Source: Actinophytocola sp963840275 (GTDB taxonomy: Bacteria > Actinomycetota > Actinomycetes > Mycobacteriales > Pseudonocardiaceae). From it: a stretch of 64,000 bases of DNA. The position numbers and the translations under genes were made by a program. Each line of letters opens with the position of its first letter. Within the stretch, counting starts at the first letter, position 1. A model generated the notes under the pieces. That model saw only the letters and a list, made by a program, of their open reading frames with translations, was not told where the DNA came from and did not search any database. This document shows positions 25,340 through 32,224 of the stretch, piece after piece. The stretch spans positions 744,001-808,000 of the forward strand of contig CAWIYK010000002.1 in the NCBI GenBank assembly GCA_963840275.1, written 5' to 3'.

Positions 25340-25374
25340 AACGCCGGGCACCCATGATCAGGATGCCCGGCGTT
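25340..25374 (-). terminator. Terminator of tRNA-Ser(GGA)
   Basis: An 11-bp stem (AACGCCGGGCA / TGCCCGGCGTT) downstream of the 3' end of the minus-strand tRNA. Confidence 0.8.
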
Positions 25375-25390
25375 TACGCTGTTCAGAGCG

Positions 25391-25477
25391 CGGAGGATGC
25401 GGGATTTGAACCCGCGAGGGTTTTAACACCCAACACGATTTCCAATCGTGCGCACTAGGCCACTATGCGAATCCTCC
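25391..25477 (-). tRNA. tRNA-Ser (GGA)
   Basis: An 87-base class II tRNA. The acceptor GGAGGAT pairs with ATCCTCC. The anticodon stem ACGAT/ATCGT encloses TTGGAAA, giving anticodon GGA (reads UCC/UCU). A long variable arm and T-arm CGGGTTCAAATCCCG are present. CCA is not encoded. GTTCAGAGCG follows the 3' end in the same way as at tRNA-Ser(CGA). Confidence 0.95.
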
Positions 25478-25553
25478 GCCGGGGAGGATACCGGAGGCGT
25501 GGGTGGTCGCCCAACGCGGCCACAGCGCCGCCGGCCAGGGGAGGAGGTGCGCC

Positions 25554-25880
25554 GTGCACGAGGAGCTGATCAGGGCGCGACGTGGCGAGGTGCGGTCGCT
25601 GATCGACTCGCTGAGTCGGCGGCACGCGGACTTCGTCGAGGCCTCGGCCTGGACGACCAACGACGACGAGCACGACCCGGAGGGTGCGACGATCGCGTTC
25701 GAGCGCGCCCAGGTCGCCGGCCTGTTGCGCCAGGCGCGGGACGAGCTCGAACAGCTCGATCTCGCCGAGCAGCGGCTTCGCGACGGCACCTACGGGCGGT
25801 GCGTGAAGTGCGGCCAACCGATCGGCGACGGTCGGCTGGAGGCACTGCCGGCCACGACGACCTGCATCCGTTGCGCGTGA
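25554..25880 (+). CDS. TraR/DksA-type zinc-finger protein
   Basis: A 108-residue protein with an N-terminal coiled-coil of about 75 residues and a C-terminal four-cysteine finger (CVKCGQPIGDGRLEALPATT then CIRC). This is the DksA/TraR family, whose members bind RNA polymerase through the secondary channel. GAGGAGG at 25541-25547 supports the GTG at 25554. In actinobacteria such proteins (related to CarD-independent RbpA/DksA-like factors) modulate transcription in stress; the exact role here is unknown. Confidence 0.88.
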   Translation: MHEELIRARRGEVRSLIDSLSRRHADFVEASAWTTNDDEHDPEGATIAFERAQVAGLLRQARDELEQLDLAEQRLRDGTYGRCVKCGQPIGDGRLEALPATTTCIRCA

Positions 25881-25952
25881 CGCGGGTCACATCGAAGTAA
25901 CCTTCGGCGGACCCGGGCGTGTACCGGGCATGAGTCGAACGCGAGGGCCGGC

Positions 25953-26480
25953 ATGGCCGCTCCGGTGAACCTTCGGCCGGCGGAGCCATCGCTCGTCACG
26001 CTGCTGGAAGAGCAGTGGATGCCGCTCGTGCGGCTGGCGACCCTGCTGGTCGACGACGCCGACGCGGCCAGGGACGTCGTCCAGGACTGTCTCGAGGCGG
26101 TGCTTCGGCTGCGCCCCGACCTCGACGACCGCGCCCACATGGTCGCCTACCTGCGCAGGGCGGTCATCAACCGTTCGCGGTCGCGGCTGCGGCGCCAGCG
26201 GACGGCGACCCGGTACCTCGCATCGCTGACGCGTCCCCGGGACGCGCCGTCCGCCGAGCGGGAGCTCCTCGCCGCCGAGCGGCACCGGGAGGTCCTCCGC
26301 AACGTCGGCCACCTGCCGACGCGGCAGCGCGAGGTGATCGTCCTCCGCTACTACTGCGAGCTCTCCGAGGCCGAGACCGCCACCACCCTCGGCGTCGCCA
26401 CCGGCACCGTCAAGGCCGCCGCCCACCGAGCCCTCAACACCCTGCGCCGCAAGATGAAGGACACGACCGATGAGCACTGA
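25953..26480 (+). CDS. ECF sigma factor (SigE-like)
   Basis: A 175-residue ECF sigma factor. Region 2 includes LVRLATLLVDDADAARDVVQD and MVAYLRRAVINRSRSRLRR, and region 4 includes LPTRQREVIVLRYYCELSEA with TLGVATGTVKAAAHRALNTL. The start at ATG 25953 puts region 2 at the usual distance. The next gene begins inside its 3' end (11-base overlap) and encodes a membrane protein, the usual anti-sigma arrangement. Confidence 0.9.
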   Translation: MAAPVNLRPAEPSLVTLLEEQWMPLVRLATLLVDDADAARDVVQDCLEAVLRLRPDLDDRAHMVAYLRRAVINRSRSRLRRQRTATRYLASLTRPRDAPSAERELLAAERHREVLRNVGHLPTRQREVIVLRYYCELSEAETATTLGVATGTVKAAAHRALNTLRRKMKDTTDEH

Positions 26481-27396
26481 ACTCGAGAAGGACGTCACCG
26501 AGGCGCTGCGGTTCCGCGCCGACGAGGTTCCCGAGACGCCCTGCCCGCCGCTCGGTTTCGCGACCCGGTCCCGCCGCGGCTGGCTGGTGCCCGTCGCCGC
26601 CGCGGCGGCCGTCGTCGGGCTCGCCGCCGCGGTCGCCTTCCTGCCTGGCGACGCGGGCTCGGCCGACGGACCGGGGATCACGGCCGTCGCGCCCGACCGG
26701 CCCGCGGCCGGCGAGGTCTACTACTCCCACACGAAGTCGCGGGTGGGAAGCGGCATCGTCGGCGAGCGGGAGCTGTGGCAGGGCCCGGGCCGCGCCGACG
26801 CCTGGCGGGAGAAGGTGGTCGGCATGGTGCGTCTCCCCGCCGGGCGGCCGAGCGGCGACAACGGTTCGCCCGACGGGACGACCGACGGCGAGTGCTGGCC
26901 GGCGCCGTCGACGACCGACGCGGCGTGCACCGCGCCCGGCTCCTGGTTCAGCCCGAACATCGAATTCCTCGCGAGCGTCCCCCGCGACCCGGTGGTGATC
27001 AAGCGGCAGCTGCGCCAGGATGCCACCGCGGAGGAGGCGCGGCGCACCGCCACCGGTGGCGACTTCACCGCGACGCCGGACACGTTCAGCGACGAGAACC
27101 TCGACTACCTCGCGTTCAACTACCTGCGTTCGGTGCTGTCCGCCAACGGCCTGCCGGCCGACCTCGAGCAGGCGCTCGAGCAGGTCATCGCCACGATGCC
27201 GGGCATCCAGACCGCCAGGGACATGGCCAACCTGGGCGGTGAGCGCGGCATCGGCTACAGCCTTCCGGACCACCGGGGCGCGCTGCTGACCGTCATCTTC
27301 GACAACGACCACCACTACATCGGTTCGCCGGAGGAGTCGTTCGAGCGTGGCTTCGCGCCCGGGATCGGCCAGCCCCCGTCACGCATGATCGGCTGA
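26470..27396 (+). CDS. Membrane protein, probable anti-sigma partner (CU044_5270-like)
   Basis: A 308-residue protein with a short cytosolic N-terminus (about 40 residues), one membrane segment (WLVPVAAAAAVVGLAAAVAF) and a 230-residue extracellular domain. That domain has the pattern VYYSHTKSRVG near its start and YLRSVLSANGLPADLEQALE later, typical of the CU044_5270 family commonly encoded after actinobacterial SigE-type ECF factors. No zinc anti-sigma motif is seen. The overlap with the sigma gene argues for joint function. It converges with the next gene by 18 bases. Confidence 0.8.
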   Translation: MSTELEKDVTEALRFRADEVPETPCPPLGFATRSRRGWLVPVAAAAAVVGLAAAVAFLPGDAGSADGPGITAVAPDRPAAGEVYYSHTKSRVGSGIVGERELWQGPGRADAWREKVVGMVRLPAGRPSGDNGSPDGTTDGECWPAPSTTDAACTAPGSWFSPNIEFLASVPRDPVVIKRQLRQDATAEEARRTATGGDFTATPDTFSDENLDYLAFNYLRSVLSANGLPADLEQALEQVIATMPGIQTARDMANLGGERGIGYSLPDHRGALLTVIFDNDHHYIGSPEESFERGFAPGIGQPPSRMIG

Positions 27397-28599
27397 GCTC
27401 GCGGCCTGAGCGGCGCGGATCGTCAGGTAGTGCTGTTCGGGCAGGCTCGTCGTGCGGCCCGCCGCGGCGCGGTACTCCTCGGCGGCCGCGGCGTGCTCGC
27501 CGGCCATCTCGAGCAGGTGCGCACGGACCGCGTGCAGCCGGTGGTGGCCGGCGATGCGGCGGTCCCCGGCGAGCGTGGTGAGCAGGTCCAACGCGGCCGC
27601 CGGACCGTGCACCATGGCGAACGCGACGGCGTGGTTGAGCGCCACCATCGGGTTGTCGGACATGCCGCGCAGCACGCCGTACAGCGCGAGGAGCTGCGGC
27701 CAGTCGGTGTCGTCGGCCGTCTTCGCCTCGTCGTGGACGGCGTTGATCGCGGCCTGCACCTGGTACGGACCCAGCGGGCCGCGGGGCAGCGTCGCGGTGA
27801 TCAGGGCGACGCCCTCGTCGATCGCCGCGTGGTCCCAGCGGTCGCGGTCCTGCTCGGGGAGCGGGATCAGCTCGCCGTTCGGGCCGGTGCGCGCCGGGCG
27901 GCGGGCGTCGGTCAGGAGCATCAGCGCGAGCAGGCCGGCGACCTCGCCGTCGTCGGGCAGGAGCGCGTGGACGGCGCGGGCCAGCCGGATGGCCTCGGCC
28001 GCGAGGTCGCCGCGTTGCAGGTCGGGGCCGGTGCTGCTGGCGTAGCCCTCGTTGAAGATGAGGTAGAGGACGTGCAGCACGGCGGCGAGCCGGTCGGCCC
28101 GCTCGTCGGCCGTCGGCATGCCGAACGGGATGCCGGAGTCCTTGATCTTCAGCTTGGCGCGGCTGATCCGCTGGGCCATGGTGGCCTCGGGGATGAGGAA
28201 CGCGTTGGCGATCTCGGTGGTGGTGAGGCCGCCGACCGCGCGGAGCGTGAGCGCGATCGCCGCGGCGGGCTTGAGCGCCGGGTGGCAGCACATGAACAGC
28301 AGGACGAGCGTGTCGTCCCGGTCGGGCACCTCGGGCGGCGGCTCCTGGTTCGCGACCGCGTCCTCACGCCGGCGGCGCGCCTGCTCGCTGCGCAGGTGGT
28401 CGAGCATCCGGCGCGACGCGACCTGGATGAGCCAGCCGCGCGGGTAGTCCGGCAGCCCGTCGGCCGGCCACTGCTCGGCCGCCACGACGAGCGCCTCCTG
28501 GACGGCGTCCTCCGCGGCGGCGAAGTCGTCGTAGCGGCGCAGGAGCGCGCCGAGGACCTGCGGCGCGAGGTCGCGCAGCAGGTCCTCGACCGTCGTCAT
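27379..28599 (-). CDS. ECF42-type RNA polymerase sigma factor with C-terminal TPR-like extension
   Basis: A 406-residue sigma factor of the large ECF42 type. Region 2 (YDDFAAAEDAVQEALVVAAE, then YPRGWLIQVASRRMLDHLRS) and region 4 (PAAAIALTLRAVGGLTTTEI, then IPEATMAQRISRAKLKIK) occupy the first 180 residues. About 220 helical residues (DUF6596/TPR-like) follow, which in this group are needed for activity control instead of an anti-sigma factor. ATG 28599 overlaps the stop of the upstream DGPF/YCII gene, the hallmark partner of ECF42. Confidence 0.92.
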   Translation of the reverse strand: MTTVEDLLRDLAPQVLGALLRRYDDFAAAEDAVQEALVVAAEQWPADGLPDYPRGWLIQVASRRMLDHLRSEQARRRREDAVANQEPPPEVPDRDDTLVLLFMCCHPALKPAAAIALTLRAVGGLTTTEIANAFLIPEATMAQRISRAKLKIKDSGIPFGMPTADERADRLAAVLHVLYLIFNEGYASSTGPDLQRGDLAAEAIRLARAVHALLPDDGEVAGLLALMLLTDARRPARTGPNGELIPLPEQDRDRWDHAAIDEGVALITATLPRGPLGPYQVQAAINAVHDEAKTADDTDWPQLLALYGVLRGMSDNPMVALNHAVAFAMVHGPAAALDLLTTLAGDRRIAGHHRLHAVRAHLLEMAGEHAAAAEEYRAAAGRTTSLPEQHYLTIRAAQAASSADHA

Positions 28600-28994
28600 G
28601 CGTCGGTGCTCGGCGCGGCCATGATCTGTCGCACCTCGATCGGCAGGTTCAACTGCACGCCGTTCGGCCCCGGCGCGGCGGACGCGGCCGCGGCGACCTC
28701 GATGGCGCGGTCGAGGCTGTCGACGTCGATGACCCAGAAACCGGCGAGGAACTCCTTGGACTCGGGAAACGGCCCGTCGGTCACCGCGGGCGCGCCGGCC
28801 GCCGTCGACCGGACGACCTTGGCCTCCTCCGGCCCGGCCAGCCCCTGCGCGTCGACGAACTCCCCGTCGGCGACGAGCTTGTCGCTGAAGGTCCGCATGA
28901 ACTCGAGGTGGACCTTGACGTCGGCCGGGTCCCAGGTGTGGATGGGCGGGTGCTCGATCCGCTCGCTGGCCTGCATGAGCAGCATGTACTTCAC
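28596..28994 (-). CDS. YCII-related DGPF-domain protein, ECF42 partner
   Basis: A 132-residue small cytoplasmic protein with the defining motif VTDGPFPESKEFLAGFWVID and a YCII-like ferredoxin-type fold. Proteins of this family are almost always co-encoded with ECF42 sigma factors and are often their regulon members; the molecular role is not settled. GAGGAG lies 6 bases before the GTG at 28994. The stop overlaps the sigma start, so translation is coupled. Confidence 0.9.
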   Translation of the reverse strand: MKYMLLMQASERIEHPPIHTWDPADVKVHLEFMRTFSDKLVADGEFVDAQGLAGPEEAKVVRSTAAGAPAVTDGPFPESKEFLAGFWVIDVDSLDRAIEVAAAASAAPGPNGVQLNLPIEVRQIMAAPSTDA

Positions 28995-29110
28995 GGTGTT
29001 CTCCTCAGTTCGGGCTGCGTTCGCGGGTACGTCGGAGCGGTGACGACGTTCTCTACGGGTTTCGCGCGCCGGTTTCCGAGAAGTTTGCCTCCGGCCCCCT
29101 CGAACCACGC

Positions 29111-29229
29111 TACCGGCGGGCACCGACAGCGGCGGGCGGTCGAGGGTGTGCTTGTGGACAACTTCGCTGTTGTGGACAGTTCGCGTGTGATGGATCTTCG
29201 TCGGCCGTGGCTGTCGGTGCCCGCCGGTA
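29111..29229. repeat. Inverted-repeat element with two DnaA-box-like sites
   Basis: Perfect 20-bp inverted arms (29111-29130, TACCGGCGGGCACCGACAGC, and its complement at 29210-29229) flank 79 bases. Those bases contain TTGTGGACAA (29152-29161) and TTGTGGACA (29170-29178), complements of the actinobacterial DnaA box TTGTCCACA. It lies upstream of the ECF42/DGPF operon in the 343-base gap before geosmin synthase. No gene is seen in the gap. Confidence 0.65.
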
Positions 29230-29337
29230 AGTTGGACACCGGGGGCCGGAGGCCAACGTCCGCGGTCGCGCCAGCCGGGGTCGGAGGCCCAACACCGGCG
29301 GGTCCGCCAGTCGGGGCCGGAAGCCAGCCCCGCCGCT

Positions 29338-31530
29338 TCAGGAAACCAGTCGGCCGATCCGCGCAGCAGACGTCCCAAGCCCGGTAAGCGCACCAACGCG
29401 CGCGGGCGCGTCGGCGACCACTCGACGCAGGTCCGCCTCGGTATAGCGACGACACCCGACGTGCCAGGACAGGATCCCGGCCAACCAGTCCTTCAGCTCC
29501 TGCGCGTACCCGAGCAGCGCGTCGCGCCCAGCGGCATCCAGAGCGAAGTCGTCGAACAGGGCGGGCAGCTCCAGGTTCACGATGTGCTCGAACTGCTCGA
29601 TCCGCGCGGTCATGAGCCCGTTGACGACCTCGAACGCGCGTTCCTGCGAACAGTCGAGGAACGTCCGCACCACCAGCACCCCGTTGTGGATCTCGCCCTC
29701 GAACTCGATCTCCTTCTGGTACGAGAAACAGTCGTTCATCAGGCAGGCGTAGTCCATGGCCGCGTTCTCCAGCGACCGGACCGGCCGCGTGCGGTAGATC
29801 TCCTTCGGCAGCGAGCCGCCGTGTCCGATCCGCGACAGGCTCATGGTCAGCTCCGACCCGAACGTGCGGCGCCGCATCTCCATGTAGTCGACCGGGTCGG
29901 GGATCCGGTTCGCGTGCTGGTTGTCCAGCTCCCACAGCCAGCTGTCGAGCATCCGCTCGACAGCCCCCCGGAACTGACGCCTGGCGTCCTCCGACATCGG
30001 CCCCGCGGTCCGCGTCCACAGGTCCGCGATGCCGCGTTCCATGCCGGACGCCGGCACGAGCGTGTGCGCGTTGTCGATCGGCATCAGTTCCTTCAGCCGG
30101 TCGTTGCTGAGTTTCGCGGCGGCGAGGTCGGGCGAGCGCCCCCACAACCTCGGGTAGGCGTCGTCGGCGTAGGTGCCCCACGCGAGCCAGGCCGACGTGA
30201 GGTCCAGCCCGTCGGCGGTCGCGTCCGGGTGGATGCCGGCGCCGCACAGCGGCAGGTCGTTGTCGCGCAGGGCCTCCTCGTCCCAGATGCCCTCCTCGAG
30301 GATGCCGACCGAGTGTGACCACGCGACGACGTTCTCCCGCGCGGCGTCCAGGTGCGGCGACAGTCGCACCTCGTACGGCATGACGAACTCCGGCAGCGTG
30401 ATCGGCCCGACCTGCTGGAACGGCACGTGCCCGAAGCTGCGCAGCCGCTGCGGCGCCGACGTGAGGAGCGAGCCGGCGATCCGCGCCGCCGACGTGCCCA
30501 GCCCGAGCGGGCCGTCCAACGGGCTGGTCCGCGCGTTCTTGTTCATGTACCGGCTCGACCGCAGGTGCCACTCGTGCCCGCCGGACTGCCAGTCCTGCAG
30601 CCCCTTGACGTACGCGCCGACGCCGAACCGCGCGGCCGGGTCGATGCCGTGCTCCTCGAACAGGCGCGGCACCTCGGTGAGCGCGGTGTGCTCGAACTGG
30701 TGCAGCCGTGACGTGAGCAGGTCGTTGACCGAGTCGGCGGCCTCCTGCGTGGTGATGCCGAGGAACCGCTCGAACACCAGCACGCCGTTGGACAGCTCAC
30801 CCTCGTCGAGCACCTCGCGCTCGTAGGAGAACAGGTCGTTGCGCAGGTGCACGCCGTCGGCGAAGGTGTCGCGCAGGACCTCCATCGGCCTGGTCGCGGC
30901 GATCGCGGCCGGCACCTCCGCGCCGACCGCGTGCTCGATGAGGTTCGCCGACCACGGCGCGCCACCGACCTTGCGGCGCATCTCGATGTACTCGATCGGG
31001 TTCGCGACGCGGCCCTCGTTGATGTTGGCGAGCTCCCACAGCGACTCGTCGAGGAGGTTCTTCGTACTTTCCACGAACCGTTCGCGCCAGTCCTGCGAGT
31101 GGGCCGGGACGGTCCTGGTCCACAGGTCGGTGAGGCCGCGCTCGACGGGGTTCTCCGGCACCTCCGTGATCTCGCCGCCGACCGGCATGAACGCGGCGAG
31201 CCGGTCGAGGTACTCGCGCGCGGCCGGCAGGTCGCGGGTGCGCTTGAACAGCTCGAGGAAGTGGTCGTCGAAGTAGAAGACCCAGACGTACCAGTCGGTG
31301 ACGAGGTCCAGCTCGGGGCCCGGCGCGTCCGGGTGGGTGTAGGAGCACAGGAGCGCGTAGTCGTGCGAGTCGAAGTCGTGCTCGTCCCAGATCTTCGTGC
31401 CCTCCTGCGGCACGTCGATCATGTCCATCTCGTAGGCCCACGCCTTGCTGTGCGTGCGGGCCCGCTCGAGGTTGGGGTTCAACCGTGCCGGGTAGGGCAT
31501 GTAGAACTCGGGCAGTTCGAACGGCTGCAT
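29338..31530 (-). CDS. geoA: Germacradienol/geosmin synthase
   Basis: Bifunctional terpene synthase of 730 residues, close to the known Streptomyces enzyme in length. The N-terminal class I domain (metal motif DDHFLE at about 88-93, NSE triad NDLFSYERE) cyclises farnesyl diphosphate to germacradienol. The C-terminal domain (DDAYPRLW about residue 455, NDCFSYQKE about 600) converts germacradienol to geosmin with loss of acetone. Both metal motifs look complete. The ATG at 31530 is preceded by GGAAGG. The gene is single and divergent from a phosphatase-like gene; no cyclic-nucleotide-binding partner gene is next to it. Confidence 0.95.
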   Translation of the reverse strand: MQPFELPEFYMPYPARLNPNLERARTHSKAWAYEMDMIDVPQEGTKIWDEHDFDSHDYALLCSYTHPDAPGPELDLVTDWYVWVFYFDDHFLELFKRTRDLPAAREYLDRLAAFMPVGGEITEVPENPVERGLTDLWTRTVPAHSQDWRERFVESTKNLLDESLWELANINEGRVANPIEYIEMRRKVGGAPWSANLIEHAVGAEVPAAIAATRPMEVLRDTFADGVHLRNDLFSYEREVLDEGELSNGVLVFERFLGITTQEAADSVNDLLTSRLHQFEHTALTEVPRLFEEHGIDPAARFGVGAYVKGLQDWQSGGHEWHLRSSRYMNKNARTSPLDGPLGLGTSAARIAGSLLTSAPQRLRSFGHVPFQQVGPITLPEFVMPYEVRLSPHLDAARENVVAWSHSVGILEEGIWDEEALRDNDLPLCGAGIHPDATADGLDLTSAWLAWGTYADDAYPRLWGRSPDLAAAKLSNDRLKELMPIDNAHTLVPASGMERGIADLWTRTAGPMSEDARRQFRGAVERMLDSWLWELDNQHANRIPDPVDYMEMRRRTFGSELTMSLSRIGHGGSLPKEIYRTRPVRSLENAAMDYACLMNDCFSYQKEIEFEGEIHNGVLVVRTFLDCSQERAFEVVNGLMTARIEQFEHIVNLELPALFDDFALDAAGRDALLGYAQELKDWLAGILSWHVGCRRYTEADLRRVVADAPARVGALTGLGTSAARIGRLVS

Positions 31531-31713
31531 CGTGCACCCTTCCACCGGTAGGGACCCCCTAGCAGGCAACCAGTGCGGCGGTGGCCGGCCAAGCCCCGGC
31601 CGCCGGTTGCACTCGAACGAGCCAGTCGGTTCGCTCGGACGGCCCAACCGCCGGTCGCCGGGAACCCTGTCCGTGTGGCGGTCGTTGCCCGGTTGACCCC
31701 CGGGGAGGCGTCG

Positions 31714-32184
31714 ATGCGGGACGACCGGCCGATGGCCGACGCGCCGTGGCACGAGATCCGGCGGCATCTCTGGATGGGCGGCCACCAGTGGCTCGACCCG
31801 GCCGGCGAGCTGCGCGACGCGGTCGTCGGCGGCGAGTTCGACCTGGTGGTGACGCTCATCGACCAGGCGGGGCACGGCCCACCGCCCGGGGTGGAGCACC
31901 ACGTGCTCGCGATCCCCGACGGGCCGCTCACCGACGCGCAGCTCGTCGCGGTCGGCGAGGCCGCGGCCCGCGTGGCGGAAGGCGTGTCGGCCGGACGGGC
32001 GACGCTGGTCCGCTGCCGGGTCGGGTTCAACCGGTCGGGGCTCGTCGTCGCGATGGCACTCGTCGCGCTCGGGCTCGACACCGCGGCGGCCATCGAGCTG
32101 GTCCGGCGGAGACGGTCCGCGCGGGCACTGAACAACGAACTGTTCGTGCAATACCTGCACACCCCGTTGGGCTCATCGGGTTGA
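31714..32184 (+). CDS. Dual-specificity-phosphatase-like protein
   Basis: A 156-residue protein resembling small cysteine-dependent phosphatases. The P-loop reads RCRVGFNRSGLV, fitting CxxGxxR(S/T), and an upstream FDLVVTLIDQ segment could supply the general-acid aspartate. GGGGAGG at 31702-31708 supports the ATG at 31714. The frame is open upstream, but the extra residues are arbitrary. It lies between geosmin synthase and a LuxR-type regulator. The substrate (protein or small molecule) is unknown. Confidence 0.75.
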   Translation: MRDDRPMADAPWHEIRRHLWMGGHQWLDPAGELRDAVVGGEFDLVVTLIDQAGHGPPPGVEHHVLAIPDGPLTDAQLVAVGEAAARVAEGVSAGRATLVRCRVGFNRSGLVVAMALVALGLDTAAAIELVRRRRSARALNNELFVQYLHTPLGSSG

Positions 32185-32224
32185 TCCGCTGGACCGTTGG
32201 TCCCGCGATGGGTTCACTTGGAGC

